This document shows positions 7,277 through 14,594 of a stretch of 64,000 nucleotides of DNA, piece by piece. The notes beneath the pieces were generated by a model. The model searched no databases. It was not told where the DNA came from and saw only the letters and a program-made list of their open reading frames with translations. The DNA comes from Streptomyces sp. R21 (GTDB taxonomy: Bacteria > Actinomycetota > Actinomycetes > Streptomycetales > Streptomycetaceae). A program made the translations under genes and the position numbers. The stretch lies in NCBI RefSeq assembly GCF_041051975.1, contig NZ_CP163435.1:9764501-9828500 (forward strand), in the 5' to 3' direction. Position 1 is the first letter of the stretch. Every line of letters begins with the position of its first letter.

Positions 7277-8359
7277 ATGATTGCCACAGTGGTCTGGGGC
7301 ACCGGCAACGTCGGCCGCGCGGCCATCCGCGCCGTCGAGGCCCATCCGGCGCTGAAACTCGCGGACGTCATCGTCCACCACCCCGACAAGGTCGGCCGCG
7401 ACGCGGGCGAACTCGGGGGACTTGGCCACCGCCTGGGCATCGCGGCGAGCGACGACATCGAGGCCGTACTGGCTGCGGGCCACCGAGCCGTGGTCTACGC
7501 GGCAACCGGCGACATTCGGCCCGACGAGGCACTCGCCGACATCACCCGGGCCGTCCGCTCCGGCGCCGTCGTCGTCACCCCCGCCCTGTATCCGCTCTAC
7601 GACCACCGCAGCGCGCCGCCGGAGTTCCGGGAACCGGTCCTCCAGGCCATCGCGGACGGCGGCGGCTCCCTCTTCGTCTCCGGCGTCGACCCCGGCTGGG
7701 GCAACGACGTGCTGCCCCTGCTGATCAGCGGACTCGGCACCACCATCGACGCGATCCGCTGCCAGGAGATCTTCGACTACTCCACCTACGACCAGGAGGA
7801 CTCGGTCCGGAACCTGGTCGGCATGGGCCATCCGATGGACTACGAGCCGCTCATGCTCGCGCCATCCATTCCGACCATGGTCTGGGGCGGGCAGATACGG
7901 CTCATGGCCAGGGCGCTCGGCACCGAACTCGACGACATCCGCGAGACGATGGACCGGCGTGCGCTGGACACGACCGTGACCACCCGGACGATGGGTGAGT
8001 TCGAAGCCGGCACCCAGGGCGCGGTGCGGTTCGAGGTGCAGGGCATCGTGGAGGGCGAACCCCGCATCGTCATCGAGCACGTCACCCGCATCCACGCCTC
8101 CTGCGCCGCGGACTGGCCCACGCCACCCGACGGCGGCGACGGAGCACACCGCGTGATCATCGAGGGCCGGCCGCGCATCGAGGTCACCGTGGAGGCCACC
8201 GACGAGGGCGAGAACCGCTCCGCGGGCGGCAACGCCACCGCGGTCGGCCGCCTGGTCGGCGCCATCGACTGGCTCGTGGACGCGCAACCCGGACTCTACG
8301 ACGCGCTCGACGTCCCGCTGCGCCCCGCAGTCGGCCGACTCGGAAGGAAGCAAGGATGA
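7277..8359 (+). CDS. NAD(P)-dependent dehydrogenase, DapB-like (amine dehydrogenase type)
   Basis: A 360-residue protein with a Rossmann GTGNVG at residues 8-13 and the layout of the dihydrodipicolinate-reductase-like family also annotated as NAD(P)H-dependent amine dehydrogenases. SGVDPGWGNDVLPLLISG and MGHPMDYEPLMLAPS are typical of this group rather than true DapB, so lysine synthesis is unlikely. It overlaps the next gene by ATGA, so both are translated together. The unusual 21-bp repeats lie directly upstream. The substrate is unknown; steroid or amino compounds are possible given the cholesterol oxidase nearby. Confidence 0.75.
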   Translation: MIATVVWGTGNVGRAAIRAVEAHPALKLADVIVHHPDKVGRDAGELGGLGHRLGIAASDDIEAVLAAGHRAVVYAATGDIRPDEALADITRAVRSGAVVVTPALYPLYDHRSAPPEFREPVLQAIADGGGSLFVSGVDPGWGNDVLPLLISGLGTTIDAIRCQEIFDYSTYDQEDSVRNLVGMGHPMDYEPLMLAPSIPTMVWGGQIRLMARALGTELDDIRETMDRRALDTTVTTRTMGEFEAGTQGAVRFEVQGIVEGEPRIVIEHVTRIHASCAADWPTPPDGGDGAHRVIIEGRPRIEVTVEATDEGENRSAGGNATAVGRLVGAIDWLVDAQPGLYDALDVPLRPAVGRLGRKQG

Positions 8360-8835
8360 ACATCGACATCCCCGAGGGCCAGGAACCGATCGGTTACGTG
8401 TGGGGCGAGATGGTGCCCGGCATCGGCATGGCCGCCGCGAACTTCTCGCTGTCGGTGTACGAGCACACGACCCTGGGACTGCGCGAGTTCGAGGCCGCGC
8501 GGCTGCGGATCGCGCAGATCAACGGCTGTCTCTTCTGTCTCGACTGGCGCACCGAACGCGACGGGCAGAAGGTCGAGGAGGAGTTCGCCGACGCGGTCAC
8601 CGAGTGGCGGACCACGGAGGCGTTCGACGACCGCACCCGGCTGGCAGCGGAGTACGCCGAGCGGTATGCCGTGGATCATCATGGCCTCGACGAGGCGTTC
8701 TGGGCGCGGATGACCGCGCACTACAGCCAGCGAGAGATCGTGGAACTGAGCATGAGTATCGGCTCCTGGCTGGCGTTCGGCCGCCTCAACCATGTGCTGG
8801 GTCTCGACGCCGTCTGCGTCTTGCCGACGCACTGA
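8356..8835 (+). CDS. Carboxymuconolactone decarboxylase / AhpD-like protein
   Basis: A 159-residue helical protein of the CMD/AhpD superfamily. RIAQINGCLFCLDWR carries the CxxC redox pair with an upstream acidic residue (LREFEAARLR), and the C-terminal SMSIGSWLAFGRLNHVLG is the typical last helix. Members act as alkylhydroperoxidase partners or decarboxylases. The start overlaps the stop of the dehydrogenase, and the two likely act in one pathway. The CxxC suggests a thiol redox role rather than true decarboxylase activity. Confidence 0.85.
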   Translation: MNIDIPEGQEPIGYVWGEMVPGIGMAAANFSLSVYEHTTLGLREFEAARLRIAQINGCLFCLDWRTERDGQKVEEEFADAVTEWRTTEAFDDRTRLAAEYAERYAVDHHGLDEAFWARMTAHYSQREIVELSMSIGSWLAFGRLNHVLGLDAVCVLPTH

Positions 8836-8871
8836 GCCGCCTGGGTACGTCCGATGTGCCTAGGTGTCGTA

Positions 8872-8903
8872 CGTGGGGGAGGCGCTCCCGGTCGCCTCCC
8901 ACG
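8872..8903. terminator. Hairpin terminator between convergent genes
   Basis: An ACGTGGGGGAGGCG arm faces CGCCTCCCACG with an 8-nt loop and a two-base bulge. It lies between the CMD gene (ends 8835) and choA (ends 8927), so it could end both transcripts. Confidence 0.5.
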
Positions 8904-8926
8904 GACAACTGCCCGTCAGGCCGTCG

Positions 8927-10570
8927 CTACAGATCGGCGGCGATGATCGCTTCGATGTTCCGCTCGGCGAGCGCGGTGATGGTGACGAACGGATTGACGC
9001 TGGTGTTGCCGGGGATCAGTGAGCCGTCGATGACGTACAGGCCCAAGTGGCCTTGGAGACGGCCGTAGTTGTCGGTGGCCTTGTTCAGGACCGCGCCACC
9101 GAGCGGGTGGTATGTGAGGTGGTCGCCCCAGATCTTGTAGGTGCCGAAGAGGTCGGTGCGGTAGATCGTTCCCTCCTTCGCGTTGATCTTGTCGAAGATG
9201 GTCTTGGCCATGTCGATGGCCGGCTGTTTCCAGGCCGTCTGCCAGTCCAGGTCGACGGCGCCGGTCGAGCTGTTGAAGGAGAACTGGGCGCGGTTGGGGT
9301 TCTTGGTGATCGACAGGTAGAACGAGGCGTAGGTCTCGATACCGGTCGGCAGCGGTGCGATCTCGGAGAAGGCGCCGCCGGCCGCCCAGTTGTCGATGCC
9401 GGAGCAGGGGATGCTCGACTGGAGAGCGCCGGTGGGGTCCCACAGGTGGTTGGCGCGGCCGCACATGACGTTTCCGTTGTCGCCCCAGCTCTTGCCGACC
9501 TCGCCGTTGAGACCGGGCAGGGCGCCGGTGGCCTTGAGTTTGACCAGGAGCTTGCTGGTGCCGACGCTGCCGGCGGCGAAGAACACCTTGTCCGCGGTGA
9601 CGGTCTTGGTGGCCGTGGCGTCGCCGTTGGTGTTGAGCTGGTCGATGAGGACGGTGTATCCGCCGCCGGTGGCGGGGGATACCGAAGTGACCTTGTGCAG
9701 CGGGGAGATGGTGACCCTGCCGGTGGCCTTGGCTCGTGCGAGGTAGGTCTTCTGCAGTGACTTCTTCCCGTAGTTGTTGCCGTAGAGGATTTCGCCGGCC
9801 AGCGCCGACTTGGGGACGGTGCCGGCCGCCTCCTGTTCCATGTAGTTCCAGTCGTATACGTCGGGCACGAAGACGAACGGGAAGCCGGAGCGCCCGGCCT
9901 GCTTGCGGCCGACGCGGGCGTACTGGTAGCAGTCGGCCGTCTCGAACCAGGTGGGGTCGACGGTGGCGACGCCCAGACCGGCGTTGGCCCGGGGGTAGTA
10001 AGTGCCGTACATCTCGTCGGCGTTGACCGACGGGAGGATGGCACCGAAGTTCTCGCGCTTGGGGGTGACGGCCATGCCGCCGTTGACCAGAGAGCCGCCG
10101 CCCACGCCGCGGCCCTGGTAGACGAGGATTCCGCTGAACTGCTCCGCGTCGAGGATTCCGGTGTAGCGGGGGACGTCCTTGTCGATGGGGAAGCCGAGGA
10201 AGTTGCTGATGGGCTGCTTGGTTCTGGTGCGCAGCCAGTAGGACCGGTAGTCCGGGCTGGTGGTGTTGGCGAAGATCTTGCCGTCCGAGCCCGGGGTGTC
10301 CCAGGCCATGCCCATCTCGACCATCTGTACGTCGACGCCGGCCTCGGCGAGCCGCAGGGCGGCGACCGAACCGCCGTACCCGGTGCCGATCACCAGGACC
10401 GGGACATGGGCGCCGGAGTCGAGGGAAGCGGCCGTGGGGACCGCCGTCCTGGGGGCCGCCGTGGCGTGACCGGCGAGGGCCACGGCTCCAAGAATAGAAC
10501 CGGTTCCTGTGATGAATCTTCGACGTGATACACCGCCAGAACCCTTGTCCTGCACGGTAGTTTCACTCAT
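8927..10570 (-). CDS. choA: Secreted cholesterol oxidase (GMC family)
   Basis: A 547-residue precursor. The N-terminus holds a Tat signal (SRRRFITGTG, then a hydrophobic stretch ending near ATAAPRTA). VLVIGTGYGGSVAALRLAEAG is the FAD motif. The C-terminal part has the class I cholesterol oxidase active-site pattern: Glu near 403 in SEIAPLPTG, His488 in TYHPLGG and Asn526 in SVNPFVTITALAERN. The last two show the same 38-residue spacing as in the Streptomyces enzyme. It oxidises cholesterol to cholest-4-en-3-one outside the cell, making H2O2. The start ATG follows GAGGAG. No further sterol-ring degradation genes are seen in the window. Confidence 0.95.
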   Translation of the reverse strand: MSETTVQDKGSGGVSRRRFITGTGSILGAVALAGHATAAPRTAVPTAASLDSGAHVPVLVIGTGYGGSVAALRLAEAGVDVQMVEMGMAWDTPGSDGKIFANTTSPDYRSYWLRTRTKQPISNFLGFPIDKDVPRYTGILDAEQFSGILVYQGRGVGGGSLVNGGMAVTPKRENFGAILPSVNADEMYGTYYPRANAGLGVATVDPTWFETADCYQYARVGRKQAGRSGFPFVFVPDVYDWNYMEQEAAGTVPKSALAGEILYGNNYGKKSLQKTYLARAKATGRVTISPLHKVTSVSPATGGGYTVLIDQLNTNGDATATKTVTADKVFFAAGSVGTSKLLVKLKATGALPGLNGEVGKSWGDNGNVMCGRANHLWDPTGALQSSIPCSGIDNWAAGGAFSEIAPLPTGIETYASFYLSITKNPNRAQFSFNSSTGAVDLDWQTAWKQPAIDMAKTIFDKINAKEGTIYRTDLFGTYKIWGDHLTYHPLGGAVLNKATDNYGRLQGHLGLYVIDGSLIPGNTSVNPFVTITALAERNIEAIIAADL

Positions 10571-10596
10571 GTGACGCTCCTCACTCTCGACAGAGT

Positions 10597-10610
10597 GAGA
10601 ACAAGTTCTA
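10597..10610. promoter_or_regulatory. Palindrome upstream of choA (KstR-like form)
   Basis: AGAAC-NN-GTTCT at 10598-10609 is a perfect palindrome, part of GAGAACAAGTTCTA. It fits the KstR sterol-repressor pattern TNNAACNNGTTNNA except for the first base. A second inverted pair AACAAG/CTTGTT (10600-10605 and 10621-10626) overlaps it. It lies 27-40 bp before the choA ATG. Protein identity is inferred only from the motif. Confidence 0.45.
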
Positions 10611-10814
10611 CTGTTACGACCTTGTTAAGTCACTACATACCTCAAGGTAACTTGCGGTTGATCGTGTACCGCGCACCATGCGCCCGGCCCGCACGGAGCG
10701 CGCGGACGCCAACTCCGCCTGAGTACGCGTACTCAGACCCACTGCGTCGCTCGGCCCTGACGCGGCCGGCCTCGGCTGCCCACGATGGAGGCCCTCGCGT
10801 CGAGAGAGGCACCC

Positions 10815-12593
10815 ATGGGTCGTGACCTGCAGCTGCGCACCGCCAATCCGGAGGATCTCGAGTGGATCCACGAACTGCGTCACCGCGTGTACGCCGAGGA
10901 GTTGGGCCAGCACGCGCCACACCCGGCCGGGCGGCTTCGTGACGGGCTGGACGGCGACAACGTCTACCTCGTCGCGGCGCGCGGCGCGGCCCGGATCGGC
11001 TTTGTCAGCCTGACTCCGCCCTGGGTGGGGCGGTACGCGCTGGACAAGTACCTGACCCGCGACGAGCTTGAGCTGCTGACCGAGGACGAACCCTTCGAGG
11101 TGCGCATCCTCACCGTCGAGCCGCGCTGGCGCCACACCGCGGCGGCGCCGCTGCTCATGTACGCGGCCCTGCGCTGGATCGCCGCCCGGGGCGGCCGCCG
11201 GGTCGTGGCGATGGGGCGCACCGAGCTGCTGGACATGTACCGGGCCGTCGGCCTGAGTCCGGTCGGCCGTACCGTCCACAGCGGTGCGTTGACGTTCGAA
11301 GTGCTGACCGGCGGCGTCGCCGAGCTGACGAAGCTCGCGACGGACCGTCATCGCACCACGTTGGAGCGTCTGGCGGCCGAGGTGGACTGGCAGCTCGACG
11401 TGGCGTTCGCGCCACGGCCGGACGGCTGCGAACACGGCGGCGCCTCGTTCGGTGCCATCGGCGCGGACTTCCGTACCCTGCACCGGCGCCACCGCATCGT
11501 CGCGGCCGACGTACTGGACGCCTGGTTCCCGCCCGCCCCCGGAGTGCGGGCGGCGCTCGCGGAAGACCCGGCCTGGGCCGCCCGTACCTCGCCGCCGTCC
11601 GGCGCCGAGGGGTTGCTCGCGGAAATCGCCACGGCCCGGGCGCTGCCGGCGGACACCCTCGCGGTCGGCGCCGGTTCGTCCGACCTGATCTTCAGGGCGT
11701 TCGGCCGTTGGCTGACCCCGGAGAGCCGGGTGCTGCTGACGGACCCCTGCTACGGCGAGTACGCCCACGTCACAGAGAGGGTCATCGGATGCCGGGTGGA
11801 CCGGCTCCCGCTGCGCCGCGAAGACGGCTGGCGGATCGACCCGGACCGGCTGTCCGCTGCCGCCGACTCAGGCCGCTACGACCTCGTCGTGGTGGTCAAC
11901 CCGAACAACCCGACCGGACGCCACGCACCGGCCGCGGAGCTGCGCTCGGTGATCGCCGCCGCGCCGGCCCGCACCCGCTGGTGGATCGACGAGGCCTACC
12001 TGGGCTATGTCGGCCCGACCGAGTCGCTCGCCGGCCTCGCCGCGACGGACCCGCGCGTGGTCGTCTGCACCTCGCTGTCCAAGATGTACGCGCTGTCCGG
12101 CCTGCGGGCCGCCTACCTGGTGGCCGAGCCCGCCACCGCGGCAGAGCTACGCCGCTGGACACCGCCCTGGCCGGTCAGCCTCCCGGCGCAGCTCGCCGCC
12201 GTGGCAGCCCTGCGTGACCCGGCGTACTACACCGACCGCTGGCTCCGCACCCAAGCGCTGCGAGGCCAACTGGCTGCCGATCTCGCTAGGTTGGACGAGG
12301 CCCTGACGGTCGAGGAAGCCGTGGCGAACTTCCTCAACGTCACCCTGCCGCCGGGTGGCCCGAGTGCCGCGCATGTGGTGGACGAGTGCCGCCGCCATGA
12401 CGTGTACCTGCGCGACCTGTCGCCGTTGTCCCCGCGGTACGAGGGGCGCACCGTGCGCATCGCGGTCAGGGACACCGCCGAGAACACGCGGATCGTGGCC
12501 GCGTTCCAGGCTGCCCTGGATGGGCTGCGGCCGGGTCCGGTCCCGCTCGTACGGCGGCCGGCGGGCGTTCCCGTCGCCGGAGCCGCCTGGTGA
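10815..12593 (+). CDS. GNAT acyltransferase-aminotransferase (HisC-like) fusion
   Basis: A 592-residue two-domain protein. The first ~190 residues look like a GNAT/acyl-homoserine-synthase-type fold (DLEWIHELRHRVYAEELGQH, then FEVRILTVEPRWRHTAAAPLLMYAAL as the acyl-CoA loop). The rest is a fold-type I PLP aminotransferase: VVVNPNNPTGR, WWIDEAYLGYVG with the PLP Asp, and TSLSKMYALSGLRAAYL with the catalytic Lys, closest to histidinol-phosphate aminotransferases. The ATG at 10815 is chosen for GAGAGG at ideal distance. The gene overlaps the CdsA-like gene by GTGA. This suggests one pathway making an acylated amino compound, an inference only. Confidence 0.85.
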   Translation: MGRDLQLRTANPEDLEWIHELRHRVYAEELGQHAPHPAGRLRDGLDGDNVYLVAARGAARIGFVSLTPPWVGRYALDKYLTRDELELLTEDEPFEVRILTVEPRWRHTAAAPLLMYAALRWIAARGGRRVVAMGRTELLDMYRAVGLSPVGRTVHSGALTFEVLTGGVAELTKLATDRHRTTLERLAAEVDWQLDVAFAPRPDGCEHGGASFGAIGADFRTLHRRHRIVAADVLDAWFPPAPGVRAALAEDPAWAARTSPPSGAEGLLAEIATARALPADTLAVGAGSSDLIFRAFGRWLTPESRVLLTDPCYGEYAHVTERVIGCRVDRLPLRREDGWRIDPDRLSAAADSGRYDLVVVVNPNNPTGRHAPAAELRSVIAAAPARTRWWIDEAYLGYVGPTESLAGLAATDPRVVVCTSLSKMYALSGLRAAYLVAEPATAAELRRWTPPWPVSLPAQLAAVAALRDPAYYTDRWLRTQALRGQLAADLARLDEALTVEEAVANFLNVTLPPGGPSAAHVVDECRRHDVYLRDLSPLSPRYEGRTVRIAVRDTAENTRIVAAFQAALDGLRPGPVPLVRRPAGVPVAGAAW

Positions 12594-13393
12594 TCACTGT
12601 CGCCTCCCTGGTGCCGTACCTCGGTGGGGCGTTGGTGCTGGGCGGCATCGCGGTGGTGGCGTCCCGGCGCCGTGAGCTGATGATCCGGTGGTGCGCCTGG
12701 GCGGTCGGAGTGCCCCTGGTCACCGGCGCGTTCTGGCTGGGCCGCCCGGGCTCCGCGTCCGTCGCCGTCGTCGTCGGGGTGATCGCGGTGATGGAGTTCG
12801 GCGGGCTGCTGCAACTGGGCTGGACGGACCGGGTGGTGCTGGCCGCCGCGGTGACAGGCGTGGTGGCCGCCGCCTGGTTGGCGCCCGGCCAGGTGCTCCG
12901 GGTGGTCGCGATCGGGGCGCTCGCGGTGGCCGCCGTGCCACTGCTGGCAGGCGACGCCGATCATGGCTTGCGTCGGCTGGGCGCCGGCCTGCTGGGGCTG
13001 GCCTGGCTGAGTGTGCTCGCCGCGCTGGTGCCGCTCGCGGCGAGCGGGCTCGCGTTGTTCGTGGCGGTCTCGGTTGCCGACATCGTGGCGTACTTCGCCG
13101 GTCAACGGCTCGGCGGGCCGCGGCTGTCGCCCCTGTCACCGGCCAAGCGGTGGAGCGGGACCCTGGCCGGGGCCGCGGCCGGCCTCGGCGTGCTCGCCGT
13201 GCTGTCGGTACTGAGCTGGCCGATGGCGGTCGCGGTGGCGGTCGGCGGCCCGGCCGGCGACCTCCTCGAATCCATGATCAAAAGAGGTGCGCAGGCCAAG
13301 GACGCCGGCCGCTGGCTACCGGGCTCCGGCGGCCTGCTGGACAGGATCGATTCACTGCTCATCGCGCTGGCAGTGCTGCTTGTCCTGCGCTGA
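12590..13393 (+). CDS. Phosphatidate cytidylyltransferase-like membrane enzyme (CdsA family)
   Basis: A 267-residue integral membrane protein with about seven to eight hydrophobic helices. The C-terminal signature GDLLESMIKRGAQAKDAGRWLPGSGGLLDRIDS is that of CdsA-type CTP:phosphatidate cytidylyltransferases, which make CDP-diacylglycerol or related CDP-lipids (given here as pieces: SPAKRWSGT, GDLLESMIKR, LPGSGGLLDRIDS). The GTG start overlaps the stop of the acyltransferase-aminotransferase gene. This placement with an amino-acid enzyme, away from frr/pyrH where housekeeping cdsA usually lies, suggests a specialised lipid or CDP-alcohol product. Confidence 0.85.
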   Translation: MITVASLVPYLGGALVLGGIAVVASRRRELMIRWCAWAVGVPLVTGAFWLGRPGSASVAVVVGVIAVMEFGGLLQLGWTDRVVLAAAVTGVVAAAWLAPGQVLRVVAIGALAVAAVPLLAGDADHGLRRLGAGLLGLAWLSVLAALVPLAASGLALFVAVSVADIVAYFAGQRLGGPRLSPLSPAKRWSGTLAGAAAGLGVLAVLSVLSWPMAVAVAVGGPAGDLLESMIKRGAQAKDAGRWLPGSGGLLDRIDSLLIALAVLLVLR

Positions 13394-13437
13394 CGGGCGC
13401 CTCCCCGAGAACGCCGGTCCCGGGCTCGCTGGGGCGG

Positions 13438-14355
13438 TCAGGCCATCGCCGCCGCCATCTCCTGCACCGTGACCTCCAGCGGGGTCGGCTTCAGCCCGAA
13501 AGTCTGCTCGGTGTGCGAGGAGTCCAGCACGAAGGGCCGCCGGAACTGATACTGAACCTCCGGGAGTTCACGGACCGTCGGGGAGAACAGCCCGCCAAGC
13601 GTCAGCATCCAGCCGGGCATGGCGCGCAGCTTCGGAGCGGGCGCACCGGCCGTGCGGGCCAGCAGTCCGGCCAGTTCGCGCACGGAGACAGGCGCGGGGG
13701 TCGGCACGTGCCACACATGCCCCCACGCCCGGTCGTCCCGGGACACCGTGACAAGAGCCCGGGCGACGTCCCGTACGGCGGTCCAGCTGTGCGGTGCGTC
13801 GAGGTCCCCGGGCACCAGAGCCGGTTTACCGGCGAAGACCTTCGGGGCCACCGCCAGCGTAAAGACGGAGGAAGCGCCGGCGCCGATGAAATCGGAGGCG
13901 CGCACCGCGGTGACGCGCACCCGCCCGGCTTGGTGCGCGGCGAGCGCCTCCTGCCAGATCCGCGCCCGCACACCGCCCTTGACGCTGTTCGGGGCCGACG
14001 GCAGCTCCTCGGTCATCGGCCCGTCGACCTGCCCGTACGCGTAGAGGTTGTCGAGGACGACGTAACCGGCACCGCTGCGTTCGGCGGCGGTGAGCAGGGC
14101 CGCGGCGAGCGGCGGGAACGCCTTGGCCCAGGTGTGGTAGGGCGGAGCGGCGCAGGTGAACAGCGACGTGGCGTCCTGGCAGAGCGCGGTGAGCCGGTCG
14201 GCGTCGGTGGCGTCGGCCGCGATGCGTTCGATGCCCGGATGCTCGGGCCCGCTGCCGCTGCGCGTCACCAGGCGGACATGATGTCCGGCATCGGCGAGCA
14301 GGGACGCGGTCGCGACACCGGTGCTTCCCGCACCCACCACGACGTCAAATGACAT
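13438..14355 (-). CDS. NAD-dependent epimerase/dehydratase family protein
   Basis: A 305-residue extended SDR-like protein. SFDVVVGAGSTGVATASLLADAGHHV is the dinucleotide-binding motif (GAGSTG), followed by VVLDNLYAYGQ, which holds the expected active-site tyrosine region. Start 14355 has GGAG at 6-7 bp; an ATG 12 bp upstream is possible. It is convergent with the CdsA-like gene and lies downstream of the terminated phosphatase gene, so it is monocistronic. It is a sugar-nucleotide epimerase or an isoflavone-reductase-like NmrA protein; the substrate is unknown. Confidence 0.8.
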   Translation of the reverse strand: MSFDVVVGAGSTGVATASLLADAGHHVRLVTRSGSGPEHPGIERIAADATDADRLTALCQDATSLFTCAAPPYHTWAKAFPPLAAALLTAAERSGAGYVVLDNLYAYGQVDGPMTEELPSAPNSVKGGVRARIWQEALAAHQAGRVRVTAVRASDFIGAGASSVFTLAVAPKVFAGKPALVPGDLDAPHSWTAVRDVARALVTVSRDDRAWGHVWHVPTPAPVSVRELAGLLARTAGAPAPKLRAMPGWMLTLGGLFSPTVRELPEVQYQFRRPFVLDSSHTEQTFGLKPTPLEVTVQEMAAAMA

Positions 14356-14530
14356 GACTTGCTCCATCGTTGGGGACAACTGCCCGAGCTCTCCGCGCCG
14401 TCGCCCGACGGCACCGCCCAGCATCTCGCAGGCGCCCGCGCACGGTCCCGGCGGCCCCGGGCAGCTTGCCCGTGGCGGTCGGGACCCGTGCCTCAGGCGT
14501 CCGCGCCGGGGCGCAGGGGATTGTGTGAAC

Positions 14531-14576
14531 GCGCGGCTCCTGTCCTGGGTACTTCGGGGGAGGACAGGAGCCGCGC
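14531..14576 (-). terminator. Strong hairpin terminator after the phosphatase gene
   Basis: A 16-bp perfect stem: GCGCGGCTCCTGTCCT at 14531-14546 pairs with AGGACAGGAGCCGCGC at 14561-14576, with a 14-nt loop. It lies 19 bp past the stop of the minus-strand phosphatase gene and before the epimerase gene's promoter. Confidence 0.8.
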
Positions 14577-14594
14577 CCCTGCGGTGGCGGCCCC

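Noticed and set aside
7277..8359. True DapB (lysine biosynthesis).
   Set aside because: The protein is much longer than DapB and lacks its active-site motif; the sequence fits the DapB-like amine dehydrogenase group.
7277..10570. A sterol catabolic gene cluster.
   Set aside because: Only cholesterol oxidase is diagnostic. No ring-degradation (Hsa, Ksh, KstD) or Mce uptake genes are present; the neighbouring DapB-like/AhpD-like pair is not specific to sterols.
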